64,000 nucleotides of DNA from Tellurirhabdus bombi. GTDB taxonomy: Bacteria > Bacteroidota > Bacteroidia > Cytophagales > Spirosomataceae. Below, one piece after another: positions 49,284-58,920 of the stretch (positions are counted from its first letter, which is position 1; each line of letters begins with the position of its first letter). The stretch lies in contig NZ_CP090557.1 in assembly GCF_021484805.1 (NCBI RefSeq), positions 2,306,001 to 2,370,000 of the forward strand. The letters are read 5' to 3'. A program made the position numbers and the translations under genes. Below the pieces are notes generated by a model. The model searched no databases. It was not told the DNA's origin and saw nothing but the letters and a program-made list of their open reading frames with translations.

Positions 49284-50429
49284 ATGACTTGGACGGACTT
49301 TTGGAACAACATAGAGCAACTAGGACCGGAAATTGACCGCTGGTTGCGGCATAACCGAAAACTTTCGGGCTGGATTTTACTGGCAATTTCGGTCGCAGCC
49401 GGACTGCTGGTCAATTTTATAGTGGCTCAAATTGTAAAGCTCGTTTTGCGTCGGCGGAATGCTGAAGTTTTGGGCTTATTGCGGCAACACATTCGGTCTG
49501 CTTTTTACTTTTTTGTCCCTTCGCTCTTTTTTCTCATCATCACTAACGTTCAGGAGCGGGCATTCCAACGCTATCCATATGCGTCGAAAATAGCCGAGAT
49601 TGCGTTTGTTATCGCCACGACCTGGCTGGTTGTTCAGCTGATGAAGGTCGCCGAGCGGTTGATTATCCGGCGCTACGATACGGCCAACGACGTCAATCTG
49701 CACCTCCGTAAATTTGTTACGCAAATTCAGTTTATCCGGCAACTGCTTTCGATTGCGGTGGTGGTGATTGGCTTTTCGATTATGTTGCTGACGTTCAATG
49801 GCGGACGCAAAATTGGATTGAGCTTTCTGACCTCCGCCGGGATTGCCTCGGTCATGATTGGTTTTGCGGCACAACGTACCATTGCGAACTTATTGGCGGG
49901 CATTCAGATTGCCTTTACCCAACAAATCCGGGTTGATGATGTGGTGGTGGCTGAGCAGGAGTGGGGCCGTATCGAAGAAATCAACCTGACCAATGTCGTG
50001 GTGCGTTTGTGGGATCGCCGCCGGTTGATTTTGCCGATTACGTATTTTATCGAAAAACCTTTTCAGAACTGGACGCGCTCGCAGGCTTCCGTGCTGGGTT
50101 CGTCCATGTTTTACCTCGATTATAACGTGCCCGTCGATCAGGTGAGAGCGAAGGTGAAGGAATTAGTCGAAAATAATCCTTTGTGGGATCGGGAAGTGTG
50201 CGTCGTTCAGGTCACCGATACGAAGCCGACTTGCATCGAAATACGCGTGCTTACGTCAACCCGCAATTCGGGTGAAGGCTTTGATTTACGGTGTTACATT
50301 CGGGAAAACGTTATTGTATTTCTCCGCGAAAATTATCCGGAAAGCTTGCCCGTTACGCGCTTGCAAATGGCAGCATCAGCCGAAAATACCTTCCGGCAGG
50401 GTGAAGGTGAATTTTTTAAGAATACCTGA
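49284..50429 (+). CDS. MscS-family mechanosensitive ion channel
   Basis: 381 aa from the ATG at 49284. Four membrane helices; the pore helix and beta domain read 'LSFLTSAGIASVMIGFAAQRTIANLLAGIQIAFTQQIRVDDVVV' elements, then 'WGRIEEINLTNVVVRLWDRRRLILPITYFIEKPFQNWTR'. The protein would open on membrane tension and release solutes during hypo-osmotic shock. The Gly/Ala packing of the pore-lining helix is conserved. It is not obviously linked to the upstream cluster. Confidence 0.93.
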   Translation: MTWTDFWNNIEQLGPEIDRWLRHNRKLSGWILLAISVAAGLLVNFIVAQIVKLVLRRRNAEVLGLLRQHIRSAFYFFVPSLFFLIITNVQERAFQRYPYASKIAEIAFVIATTWLVVQLMKVAERLIIRRYDTANDVNLHLRKFVTQIQFIRQLLSIAVVVIGFSIMLLTFNGGRKIGLSFLTSAGIASVMIGFAAQRTIANLLAGIQIAFTQQIRVDDVVVAEQEWGRIEEINLTNVVVRLWDRRRLILPITYFIEKPFQNWTRSQASVLGSSMFYLDYNVPVDQVRAKVKELVENNPLWDREVCVVQVTDTKPTCIEIRVLTSTRNSGEGFDLRCYIRENVIVFLRENYPESLPVTRLQMAASAENTFRQGEGEFFKNT

Positions 50430-50440
50430 AATTCACCTTC
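50403..50440. terminator. Inverted repeat across the mscS stop codon
   Basis: GAAGGTGAATTT (50403-50414) pairs with 50429-50440, a 12-bp stem with a 14-nt loop. It lies between convergent genes and has no long T-run after it. Confidence 0.4.
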
Positions 50441-50462
50441 GATCCCGGTCGAAACGCAAAGG

Positions 50463-50939
50463 CTAATTTTTGCTTCGTATGGTTTGCATACCCAGCCCAA
50501 AGGTCGCGGCATCTTCGACCAGCGCCAGATAAGGGTCTGGGATTCCCTGCTTCTCCGTTAACTTCGTGCGTAAGTAGAAAAAGGCGTAAGAACTGGCGAT
50601 GGCGGCCAGACCACCGATGACTGCACCGATAGCCGCTTTCTTTCCGTCCAGTTCAGCAACCACGGCTCCGCAGATGGCCCCGGAAGCAATGCGTCCTACT
50701 AGCACCTTTGGCTCGATGCGATCGGAAGCAAAAGGAAGTTTATCGCCAAATACTTCGCCTGCCGCCATGACTTTGAAAGCGTTTGCCGCAATGGGTGAGC
50801 TAAAAAAGCGAACAAGGCCACTCGGATTAGCTCCGGCACTTTGTTCAATCAGTTGCTGGCTGGCAAAAGCAGGTGCCATCATGCTGCGCATTCCGGCTAA
50901 AACGCCCATTTTAGCCGCGTTTACATAGGTGAAAATCAT
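50463..50939 (-). CDS. DUF4126-family membrane protein
   Basis: 158 aa. It begins 'YVNAAKMGVLAGMRSMMAPAFASQ', the glycine/methionine-rich first helix of DUF4126 proteins. Further helices cover about 77-95 and 100-122 ('KAAIGAVIGGLAAIASSYAFFYLRTKL'). Function unknown. The gene is 38 bp downstream of the flavoprotein gene on the same strand, so cotranscription is likely. Confidence 0.75.
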   Translation of the reverse strand: MIFTYVNAAKMGVLAGMRSMMAPAFASQQLIEQSAGANPSGLVRFFSSPIAANAFKVMAAGEVFGDKLPFASDRIEPKVLVGRIASGAICGAVVAELDGKKAAIGAVIGGLAAIASSYAFFYLRTKLTEKQGIPDPYLALVEDAATFGLGMQTIRSKN

Positions 50940-50977
50940 AAAGTTAGTTGAGTTATTGTGTGTTAATTTTCAAGATT

Positions 50978-52324
50978 TTATCGGAGCATGTGACTCAGAT
51001 CCGAAGCGCGGGTTGGGTATGCAAAAATGGTGCTGGCCAGGGTGCTGGCCGGAATGCGTTGGTTGATGGCCAGCGTGAAAATATTGATTAATTCATCGCT
51101 GTTGCTTCCCAGCAAATGCGCCCCCACGATCAGATCAGACTCTTCCTCAATCAGGATTTTAAAGCCCGAAGCCGGTTCGTTGATTCGTTTGGAAGTATAC
51201 CAATCAGTCGTTTCCTGAAACAGTACCTTGACTTTTTTGCCTTGCTCGCGGGCTTTTTCTTCGGATAGGCCAACTGTAGCTAGGGGAGGCAGGGTGAAAA
51301 CAACGGACGGAATAGCCTCCTCCGGAAATTTTTGCTGGTTCCCCTCCAGAATATTCGTAGCGACAAGCCTGGCTTCCTGCGAAGCCAGAGGTGACAGCGG
51401 CAGTCCCCGGTCGGCTGCATCACCGCAAGCGTAAATCGTAGGATTGGATACACTCTGCATGTACGGATTGACCGTCACGCCCTTTTTCGTAGCGTCAACG
51501 CCCGCTTTTTCAACCGCCAGGTCTTTTAAATCGGGTGGACGGCCAGCGGCGTGTACCACCAGACGCGTATCAATTACCTGATCTTTATCGTCCTGCCGAA
51601 CCAAAACGGAAAATTGGCCCGCTTCGCCTTTAATTTCAGTGACTTTAGCGTTTAGTAGCACCTGAATGCCCAGCCCTTGCGTTGCCTTAACCAGCAATTT
51701 TACCAAATCTGGATCGAAGCCTTCCAGGGGTAATTCGCCTCGGTGAACGATTGTGACGTGGGCACCGGCTCGGGCAGCTACGTGCGCAAATTCAAATGCG
51801 ATATAGCCACCACCAACCAGGACGATGCGGTCGGGGAGTTCTTTCAGTTCCATGAAACCGGTGCTGTCAATCAAAAGCTCCTCGCCCGGAATATCCAGCA
51901 GCGCAGGGTGCGACCCGCTGGCAATCACGAAATAATCGGCTTCCAGCTGCGTATCGCCGACCTGTATGGTATTGGCCGAAAGAAACGAAGCGGTGCCGTG
52001 GAAGCTTTTGATGCCCGTTTTAGCAAAGCTGGCTTCGGTTTTCTCCGGGATAGGGTCTGTAAATGTCTTTTTATAACGAATCAGGGCTGGCCAATCGATG
52101 GAGGCAACCGCTGCAATTCCTTTCTGGCTCAATTCTTCCGAACGAGCCACGATTTCGGCGGCTCCTACCAGTATTTTTTTAGGATCGCAACCGCGTTGGG
52201 AGCAGGTCCCTCCGAAGGGTTGCTTATCAATGATGGCAACAGTTTTCCCTCCTTCATGTAACTGATCCGCCGCGCCTTTGCCGGCGGAGCCAGTACCGAT
52301 GACAACAACATCAAATTTCTGCAT
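50978..52324 (-). CDS. FAD/NAD(P)-dependent disulfide-reductase-like flavoprotein, C-terminal His absent
   Basis: 448 aa. The FAD motif is 'VVVIGTGSAGKGAA' (7-20); the redox-active disulfide is 'GGTCSQRGCDPKK' (C41, C46). The second dinucleotide motif 'RIVLVGGGYIAFEFAHVAARAG' lies near 170-190 and the FAD-binding 'TIYACGDAADRG' near 300. Overall it follows glutathione reductase/dihydrolipoamide dehydrogenase. At the end, where those enzymes have HPTxxE, this one has YPTRASD (from Y436), so the His-Glu dyad is missing. Similar YPT enzymes exist in bacteria; their substrate is unknown. The paired cysteines suggest thiol or metal chemistry. Confidence 0.88.
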   Translation of the reverse strand: MQKFDVVVIGTGSAGKGAADQLHEGGKTVAIIDKQPFGGTCSQRGCDPKKILVGAAEIVARSEELSQKGIAAVASIDWPALIRYKKTFTDPIPEKTEASFAKTGIKSFHGTASFLSANTIQVGDTQLEADYFVIASGSHPALLDIPGEELLIDSTGFMELKELPDRIVLVGGGYIAFEFAHVAARAGAHVTIVHRGELPLEGFDPDLVKLLVKATQGLGIQVLLNAKVTEIKGEAGQFSVLVRQDDKDQVIDTRLVVHAAGRPPDLKDLAVEKAGVDATKKGVTVNPYMQSVSNPTIYACGDAADRGLPLSPLASQEARLVATNILEGNQQKFPEEAIPSVVFTLPPLATVGLSEEKAREQGKKVKVLFQETTDWYTSKRINEPASGFKILIEEESDLIVGAHLLGSNSDELINIFTLAINQRIPASTLASTIFAYPTRASDLSHMLR

Positions 52325-52402
52325 TCTGCGTTTGGGATCCTTGGGGTGGTTTATTCGGAAGCCCTAAACGAATAACTAACGGAGTAGGCAAAATGTGTTT
52401 GA

Positions 52403-54097
52403 CTATTCGCGCAGCAGGACTTCCCGGATCATGCTGACCGGTGGCATTCCCTGAGCTAGCAAGGCGTCATGAAACGTTTTTAGCTTGAAACGGTCGCCCT
52501 GCTTTTTCTTAATCTCGTCGCGCAGTGCCAGAATCTGAAGCTTACCCAGAGAGTAGGACAGGTAACCCGGATCAAACGTACCGCGCCGAGCTTCTTCGTA
52601 GGCGGGTTTTTCGGCGTAATAACAATTATCCATGAAGAATTTCGTCGATTGCTGCACGCTCCAACCGTGTGTATGCTCCTGAATGGAACTCACCAGGCGG
52701 CAGTAGCGCAGCAGAGACTCAGAAAGTTGCGCCATTTTGTATTTGGCGGCAGTGACTGGATCGGTTGCTCCGAAGCCTTCTTCCAGCATCATTTGTTCGG
52801 TGTAATGCGCCCAACCCTCGACGAAGGCGTAACTGGAAAAAATCTTCCGAATCTTGCTGGCCTTGGAAGCGTTGAGGTGCAGAAATTGCACATAATGACC
52901 CGGATACGCTTCGTGAATGGTGACAATTTCGGTCACGTAGCGATTGAATTGCCGCAGCCACTCTTCGCTTTCTTTGGCGCTCCAGGTTTTGCGGGGAAGC
53001 GTGATGTAGTAATAAGCCTCAGACGCGGTTGGCTTTTCAAAAGGGCCCGGCGTGTTCATGGCGGCGGTAGCTCCCACCATGCTTTCGGGCGTTTTGGTTA
53101 CCGTTGCCCGCACTTCCGAAGGGATGCTGATGATTTGTTTATCCAGTAAAAACTGCCGGATTTTCTCGCATTGCTGCCGCGTGTCGTCAATCAGACTGTC
53201 GGCGGTTGGGTGTTCGTCCTGGAGGGTTTGAAAAACGGCGGCGGGAGTTTTACTTGGATCGATTACTTTGGCCGCTGCTGCAAATTCGGCTTTTTCCTTC
53301 TCGATCTGGTGCATACCCATCGCCAGAATGCTGTCGGGATCAATTTCCAGCAATTCGTTATAGCGTAGCATTTTTTTGTAATTACTCAGCCCAATGGCAA
53401 ACGACCCTTTGGCAGTCGGTAGCACGTTCTGGGTCAGGTAATCCGCAAAAGCGTCGGATGCCTGAGCGGCGGCCTGCATCGTTTGGTTCAATTCCTGCTG
53501 CAAAGCGGGGTTTTTAATGCCCGAAAAAGCGCTGATAACGTCCGATTTGATGTATTGGGAGCTGCCCCGTGCGCTTTCAATGGCCAGGTCCACCCACTCG
53601 CGGGCCGGGCTGGGACCGATGTTTTTCTTGGCAGCCTCGTAATAAGCCGGAACCTGTTTTGCTAGCGCTACGGCTGATTTCAACCGTTCTTCGGCGGGGG
53701 CAAAGTTGCGTTCAATGTAAGAGTTAAAAGCCACACTATAATTCAGCGGATTTTCGTAGACTTTGCGGTCAACAATGCTGTAAATGTCGTTTTTGATGGC
53801 TGCCGTCAGCAATTTATAATCGATTTTTAAATCAGGCGAAAGCTGGCTGGTATCCAGTTTGGCAAAGGCGGAATCGTAGTGTTGAAGTTGACTCAGGCGG
53901 CGGGCAATATTCGCCTGCGTCGGGACAACAAGTTTACTGTCGTATTCATGCAAACCTAAATAAACTGCTGTTTGTGGATTATTATCCATGTAAACCGTGA
54001 GGTATTCGTCGGATAAGGCGGTAAAATCAGTATCGACTTTGTCGGAGGGCTGGCAGGCCGCCAGGAAAAGTAGAAGAAGAGGTAGATAGTGTTTCAT
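52403..54097 (-). CDS. DUF885-family lipoprotein (putative metallopeptidase)
   Basis: 564 aa. A lipoprotein signal ends 'LLFLAACQ' with C15. The family is marked by the near-HExxH motif 'IVTIHEAYPGHYVQFLHL' and the downstream 'FVEGWAHYTEQMMLEEG', where a Glu could complete a zinc site. The end 'YSLGKLQILALRDEIKKKQGD' is also typical. It is probably an envelope-located zinc peptidase acting on peptides, though activity of the family is little studied. Monocistronic and divergent from the molybdenum hydroxylase genes. Confidence 0.88.
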   Translation of the reverse strand: MKHYLPLLLLFLAACQPSDKVDTDFTALSDEYLTVYMDNNPQTAVYLGLHEYDSKLVVPTQANIARRLSQLQHYDSAFAKLDTSQLSPDLKIDYKLLTAAIKNDIYSIVDRKVYENPLNYSVAFNSYIERNFAPAEERLKSAVALAKQVPAYYEAAKKNIGPSPAREWVDLAIESARGSSQYIKSDVISAFSGIKNPALQQELNQTMQAAAQASDAFADYLTQNVLPTAKGSFAIGLSNYKKMLRYNELLEIDPDSILAMGMHQIEKEKAEFAAAAKVIDPSKTPAAVFQTLQDEHPTADSLIDDTRQQCEKIRQFLLDKQIISIPSEVRATVTKTPESMVGATAAMNTPGPFEKPTASEAYYYITLPRKTWSAKESEEWLRQFNRYVTEIVTIHEAYPGHYVQFLHLNASKASKIRKIFSSYAFVEGWAHYTEQMMLEEGFGATDPVTAAKYKMAQLSESLLRYCRLVSSIQEHTHGWSVQQSTKFFMDNCYYAEKPAYEEARRGTFDPGYLSYSLGKLQILALRDEIKKKQGDRFKLKTFHDALLAQGMPPVSMIREVLLRE

Positions 54098-54259
54098 GAG
54101 TTCTACTAAATGGAAGCCTAAGGTAAATCAAAAAAAGAATCTCTGTATATTTTGGTGCTTCTCTCTGATAATGATTTTGTTAGCGGTCTGGATACTACTT
54201 TCGTCATTCAACATTATGGCGTTAACAACGTTTTAAAGCTATACCGAAAGAAGAGCAGG

Positions 54260-54733
54260 ATGAGCAAAACGGACGTAACCATCCACGTAAACGGAAAGGA
54301 CCACACGGTTCAAATTGACCCGGCAACGCCTTTGTTGTACGTGCTGCGGAATAAGCTGGAACTAAACGGACCGAAATACGGCTGCGGTCTGGAGCAATGT
54401 GGGGCCTGCATGGTGCTGCTGGACGGCAAGGCGGCTCCCAGTTGCCTGATTCCGGTGTCGACCGTGACGGCGAAAAAAATCGTTACGCTGGAAGGGCTTA
54501 CCAAAAATGGCCAGCTGCATCCAGTGCAGAAAGCTTTTGTGCACCAACAGGCGGCTCAGTGTGGATATTGCCTCAACGGAATGGTGATCTCGGCCGTGTC
54601 GCTGTTGATGGAAAATAAAAAGCCCGACGAGGCCGCCATTCGGGAAGGAATGCAACGGGTTTTGTGCCGTTGTAGCGTCCAACCGCGCGTTATGCGTGCC
54701 ATCGCGGAAGCAGCCAAAGAACTCAATCCCTGA
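54260..54733 (+). CDS. (2Fe-2S) small subunit of a molybdenum hydroxylase (isoquinoline 1-oxidoreductase-like)
   Basis: 157 aa from the ATG at 54260. The plant-type ferredoxin cluster is 'YGCGLEQCGACMVLLDGKAAPSC', and the second [2Fe-2S] cluster uses 'QCGYCLNGM' and 'VLCRCS'. It transfers electrons between the molybdenum cofactor in the large subunit and an external acceptor. There is no FAD subunit in the operon, so electrons likely go to a cytochrome or quinone, as in the isoquinoline oxidoreductase type. The gene is 17 bp upstream of the large subunit. An upstream in-frame extension to 54152 lacks family similarity. Confidence 0.93.
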   Translation: MSKTDVTIHVNGKDHTVQIDPATPLLYVLRNKLELNGPKYGCGLEQCGACMVLLDGKAAPSCLIPVSTVTAKKIVTLEGLTKNGQLHPVQKAFVHQQAAQCGYCLNGMVISAVSLLMENKKPDEAAIREGMQRVLCRCSVQPRVMRAIAEAAKELNP

Positions 54734-54750
54734 CCAAACTTCACCTCCCG

Positions 54751-56982
54751 ATGAGAAAAGTGACCGTTTCCTCCCGTAGAACTTTCCTGAAAGAAGCCGG
54801 GTGTCTGACCATTGGTTTTTCGTTGTTAAATAATACGTTTTCAGAAGCTAATCAATCAGTTATTGAGGATGAAGTACCGGGAGGTCTAAAAAATCAGCCG
54901 CAAATTAACGCCTGGCTGGAGATACTGGCCGACGGTCGGGTGCGCGTCTTAACCGGGAAAATGGAGTTGGGACAAGGCATTCGTACGGCCATTGCGCAGG
55001 TCGCCGCCGATGAACTGGATCTGGATTTAATGCAGGTGGAAGTACATCTGGCCGAAACGGGCCGTACGCCCCACGAAGGTTACACGGCGGGTAGCGGATC
55101 GATTGAAAACAGCGCGATGTCGGTGCGCTACGCTGCAGCTACAGCCCGGCAAAAGTTGCTTGATTTAGCCGCCAAGCACTGGAATATTCCAGCAAACACG
55201 CTTCAGATTAAGGACGGGAAAATCACGAAAACGGACGGAAAAGAACAACTGACTTTTGCGCAGCTACTCGGCGGAAAGCAACTGGAAGGCGACGTGAAAC
55301 TACCCGTTACGCTAAAGCCCAAAACGGCCTATCGCTGGGTAGGCAAAGCCATTCCCCGGCAGGACATTGAGCGGATGGTACGGGCCGAACCGGTTTATGT
55401 GCAGGATTTGCGGTTTCCGGGGATGGTACACGCCCGTATCGTGCGCCCGCCCGCTTACGATGCTAAGCTTATTTCGGTCGATGAAGCAAAGCTCAGGCAG
55501 GCCGTTCCCGGCATTTTAAAAACGGTGATTAACGGGTCTTTTGTGGGCATCATCGCGGCGGAAGAATACGAAGCCATGCAGGCACAACTATCTGCCAGGC
55601 AACAGACAAAGTGGTCTACGCCGAAGCCGCTACCGAGCGGGCAGAATCTAGCCGCCTACATCAAAAATTTACCCGTCAAAACCAGATCGGTCAAAGAGCA
55701 AGGAAACGTGGCTTCGGTTGACGAAGTATCCGGTAATTCGTTAAAAGCCAGTTATTTCAGGCCTTATCAGATGCACGGCTCAATTGGACCATCGTGCGCC
55801 GTTGCCCTGTACGAAGACCAAAAACTACACATCTGGACGCATAGCCAGGGCGTTTATCCCCTGCGGGAAGCCTTGAAGAAAATGCTGGACCTGCCAACCG
55901 AATCGATTCACATCAAGGGCGTGCCCGGTTCGGGTTGTTATGGGCATAATGGCGCGGACGACGTAGCCGCCGAAGCCGCTTTGCTAGCCTTGGCCTATCC
56001 CGGCAAACACGTTCGGTTGCAATGGTCGCGGGAGGAAGAGCACGCCTGGGAGCCATACGGCAGCGCGATGGAGGCGGAGGTAGAGGCCCGGTTGGACGCC
56101 ACGGGAAAGATAACCCATTGGAAATACGCCGTTTGGTCGGATTCACACAGCACGCGGCCCGGCGGCGATCCCGGCAATTTACTGGTAGCTCGTTACCTCA
56201 AAAAAAGTTTTCCGGCTTCTTCTTCGGGCTATAGTGGTGGTGCTTACCGCAACTCAGAACCGTATTATGCCATTCCAAACCTGAAAGTAGACGCTCATTT
56301 TTTTGAAGGTCCGCTGCGCGTATCGGCGCTACGCAGTCTGGGCGCCTACGGAAACGTATTTGCCATTGAATCGTTTATGGATGAGTTGGCGGAAAAGGCG
56401 GGTAAAGATCCCCTGGCGTTTCGGATCGCGCACCTCACCGATAAGCGGGCTATCGAAGCGATTGAGAAGTTAGGGGAGTTGACCCGCCGGGAAAAAGTGG
56501 CCAAAAACGAGGGGATTGGCTATGCTTTTTCCCGCTACAAAAACGTGGCTGCTTACTGTGCGATTGCCGCCAAGGTAGCCGTTGATCCAAAAACAGGGGT
56601 GGTACAGGTAGTCAAGATGTGGTCGGTGATTGATGCGGGGGAGGTCATTAATCTGGACGGCATTAAAAACCAAACCGAGGGCGGCATGGTGCAGGCCGCT
56701 AGCTGGACGTTGCAGGAAGAAGTGCTTTTTGACCAGCATCACATCAGTAGTCGTGACTGGTATTCATACCCAATTTTTCGGTTCCGCGATGTACCGCTGG
56801 TAGAGGTGGAAGTCATCAATCGCCCGACAGAAAGCCCTCTTGGTGCGGGTGAGGCCGCGCAAGGACCGACCGCCGCCGCGCTGGTCAATGCGATTTACCG
56901 GGCCAGTGGGAAACGTGTACGCAACTTGCCCGTACAGGCGGGTGGAAACGAAGCGAAAGGGGAGAAGAAAAAAGGGAAATAA
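54751..56982 (+). CDS. Molybdopterin-binding large subunit of a molybdenum hydroxylase (IorB-like)
   Basis: 743 aa. A Tat signal (RRTFLKEAG, residues 9-17, then a hydrophobic stretch) indicates export of the assembled enzyme. The fold is that of the xanthine dehydrogenase large subunit: 'RVRVLTGKMELGQGIRTAIAQVAADELDL', 'GYTAGSGSIENSAMSVRYAAATAR', 'PYQMHGSIGPSCAVALYED', 'GVPGSGCYGHNGADDVAAEAALLA', and the catalytic Glu region 'PLGAGEAAQGPTAAALVNAIYRASG'. It hydroxylates an N-heterocycle or aldehyde at the periplasmic side. The substrate is unknown. Partner: the [2Fe-2S] subunit encoded just upstream. Confidence 0.93.
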   Translation: MRKVTVSSRRTFLKEAGCLTIGFSLLNNTFSEANQSVIEDEVPGGLKNQPQINAWLEILADGRVRVLTGKMELGQGIRTAIAQVAADELDLDLMQVEVHLAETGRTPHEGYTAGSGSIENSAMSVRYAAATARQKLLDLAAKHWNIPANTLQIKDGKITKTDGKEQLTFAQLLGGKQLEGDVKLPVTLKPKTAYRWVGKAIPRQDIERMVRAEPVYVQDLRFPGMVHARIVRPPAYDAKLISVDEAKLRQAVPGILKTVINGSFVGIIAAEEYEAMQAQLSARQQTKWSTPKPLPSGQNLAAYIKNLPVKTRSVKEQGNVASVDEVSGNSLKASYFRPYQMHGSIGPSCAVALYEDQKLHIWTHSQGVYPLREALKKMLDLPTESIHIKGVPGSGCYGHNGADDVAAEAALLALAYPGKHVRLQWSREEEHAWEPYGSAMEAEVEARLDATGKITHWKYAVWSDSHSTRPGGDPGNLLVARYLKKSFPASSSGYSGGAYRNSEPYYAIPNLKVDAHFFEGPLRVSALRSLGAYGNVFAIESFMDELAEKAGKDPLAFRIAHLTDKRAIEAIEKLGELTRREKVAKNEGIGYAFSRYKNVAAYCAIAAKVAVDPKTGVVQVVKMWSVIDAGEVINLDGIKNQTEGGMVQAASWTLQEEVLFDQHHISSRDWYSYPIFRFRDVPLVEVEVINRPTESPLGAGEAAQGPTAAALVNAIYRASGKRVRNLPVQAGGNEAKGEKKKGK

Positions 56983-57003
56983 AGCGCGGAAGCATTTCTT
57001 TTT

Positions 57004-57011
57004 TAGCTTTG
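57004..57011 (+). promoter_or_regulatory. Putative -7 element of the CocE/NonD hydrolase gene
   Basis: TAGCTTTG matches TAnnTTTG, 24 bp upstream of the ATG at 57036; this argues for that start and not for codons further upstream. Confidence 0.35.
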
Positions 57012-57035
57012 CTACCGACAACGCTTCATTTCTCC

Positions 57036-58898
57036 ATGAAATCAAAATTATTGCTTTTGCTGTTACTCGGCATCACGTATCTCGGTGCCGCGCAGGCTCC
57101 TCCTGCCAATCCATTCATTAAAGAAAATTACACCAAATTTGAATACCAGATCCCGATGCGGGATGGTACCAAGCTCTTTACGGCGGTCTACGTACCAAAA
57201 GATGCGACTCCCGAAAAGAAGTACCCAATTCTGATGCAGCGGACGCCGTATTCGTGCCGGCCTTACGGTACAGATGCCTTTCCCCGGCGTCTTGGGCCTT
57301 CAGAATTGCTGATGAAGGATAAGTATATTTTCGCGTATCAGGACGTTCGTGGCCGGTGGATGAGCGAGGGTGTTTTTCAGGAAATGACGCCGCACATTGA
57401 CGTAAAAAAATCGCCCAAAGACCTGGACGAAAGCACGGATACGTACGATACCGTCGAGTGGCTTACCAAAAATATTCCCAACAACAACGGCAAAGTTGGG
57501 CAGTGGGGCATTAGCTACCCTGGTTTTTACGCGTCGGCGGGGGCATTGAGCGGCCATCCGGCGCTGGTAGCATCTTCTCCGCAGGCACCCATGGCTGATT
57601 TGTGGCGGGACGATAGTTACCACAACGGCGTTTTCCTGATTCCGCATAATTTCAATTTTTATCCATTTTTTACGAACCGTACCGACGGCACGCCGACCAG
57701 CAAACCAGCCACGACGGAGTTTAATTACGGAACGGAAGATGGCTACGACTTCTTTCTAAAGCTTGGCCCGTTGAAAAACTCGCAAAAACCGGAGTTTTAC
57801 GGTGGAAAAGATCCTTATTGGACGGCTAATCTAGAGCATCCGAATAACGACGAATTTTGGCGGTCGCGAAATATTCTGCCGCACCTGAAAGGCATCAAAC
57901 ACGCGGTGATGATTGTCGGTGGCTGGTACGATGCCGAAGATTTGCACGGCATTTTCAAGACTTACGAAGCGATTGAAAAGCAAAATCCGGGTATTTACAA
58001 CATTCTGGTGGCTGGCCCGTGGACGCATGGCGGCTGGAACAGCGAAGGTGACAAACTCGGTAGCGTTAATTTTGGCTCGAAAACAGGACCGTATTTTCAG
58101 GAAAATATTGAGCGGAAATTTTTCGGCTATTTTCTGAAAGGCGAGGGCGACGCTAAATTCCCCGAGGCTCAGATTTTTGAAACGGGGACCAACAAGTGGC
58201 GCAATTTTGATGCCTGGCCACCCAAAGCGGCGGCGGAAAAAAGCCTGTACCTGCTGCCGGGTGGAAAGCTGTCTTTCGAGGCGCCAGCCAAGAACACCGG
58301 TTTCGACGCGTTTGTCTCTGACCCCGCCCGCCCGGTTCCTTTTACGCAGACGATTTCAATAGACATGAACGCCGATTACATGGTAGAAGACCAGCGTTTT
58401 GCGGCCCGCCGTCCCGATGTGCTGGTGTTTCAAACGGAGGTGCTGGATAAAGACATTACGCTGGCGGGCAATATCCTGGCAAATCTGAAAGTGTCTACCA
58501 CGGGTACGGATGCCGACTGGATTGTCAAGCTCATTGACGTGTATCCCGGCGACGCGAAAGATAACCCTAACACGGCCAAAGGACAGAAAATGAGTAACTT
58601 TCAGCAACTAGTACGGCACGATGGGTTTCGCGGAAAATTCCGGGAGGATCGGGCGAAACCGAAGCCTTTCAAGCCCGGTGAAGTTACCGCCGTTAATTAC
58701 GAGCTGATTGATATTTTGCACACGTTCAAAAAAGGCCACCGAGTAATGGTGCAGGTACAAAGCTCCATGTTCCCTTTGTTCGACCGAAATCCGCAGAAAT
58801 TTGTGCCCAGCATTCCCAACGCAAACGAAGCTGATTTCCAGAAAGCAACGCACAAGGTACACGCCGGTAGCCTGCTGAAAGTGCGCGTGATAGAGTAA
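57036..58898 (+). CDS. CocE/NonD-family (S15) hydrolase, secreted
   Basis: 620 aa from the ATG at 57036, with a signal peptide (1-19, ending GAAQA). The alpha/beta-hydrolase domain has 'FEYQIPMRDGTKLFTAVYVPK', 'YIFAYQDVRGRWMSEG' and the nucleophile elbow 'GKVGQWGISYPGFYASAGAL' with Ser in GISYPG. The Asp is in 'VGGWYDAEDLHGIFKTYEAI' and the His in 'VAGPWTHGGWNSEGDK'. The C-terminal jelly-roll domain of X-Pro dipeptidyl-peptidase type follows (about 430-615). It probably hydrolyses amides or esters of acylated amino acids or peptides in the periplasm. The exact substrate cannot be predicted. Confidence 0.9.
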   Translation: MKSKLLLLLLLGITYLGAAQAPPANPFIKENYTKFEYQIPMRDGTKLFTAVYVPKDATPEKKYPILMQRTPYSCRPYGTDAFPRRLGPSELLMKDKYIFAYQDVRGRWMSEGVFQEMTPHIDVKKSPKDLDESTDTYDTVEWLTKNIPNNNGKVGQWGISYPGFYASAGALSGHPALVASSPQAPMADLWRDDSYHNGVFLIPHNFNFYPFFTNRTDGTPTSKPATTEFNYGTEDGYDFFLKLGPLKNSQKPEFYGGKDPYWTANLEHPNNDEFWRSRNILPHLKGIKHAVMIVGGWYDAEDLHGIFKTYEAIEKQNPGIYNILVAGPWTHGGWNSEGDKLGSVNFGSKTGPYFQENIERKFFGYFLKGEGDAKFPEAQIFETGTNKWRNFDAWPPKAAAEKSLYLLPGGKLSFEAPAKNTGFDAFVSDPARPVPFTQTISIDMNADYMVEDQRFAARRPDVLVFQTEVLDKDITLAGNILANLKVSTTGTDADWIVKLIDVYPGDAKDNPNTAKGQKMSNFQQLVRHDGFRGKFREDRAKPKPFKPGEVTAVNYELIDILHTFKKGHRVMVQVQSSMFPLFDRNPQKFVPSIPNANEADFQKATHKVHAGSLLKVRVIE

Positions 58899-58920
58899 CA
58901 TCTTTCCTAAACCCTTACTT

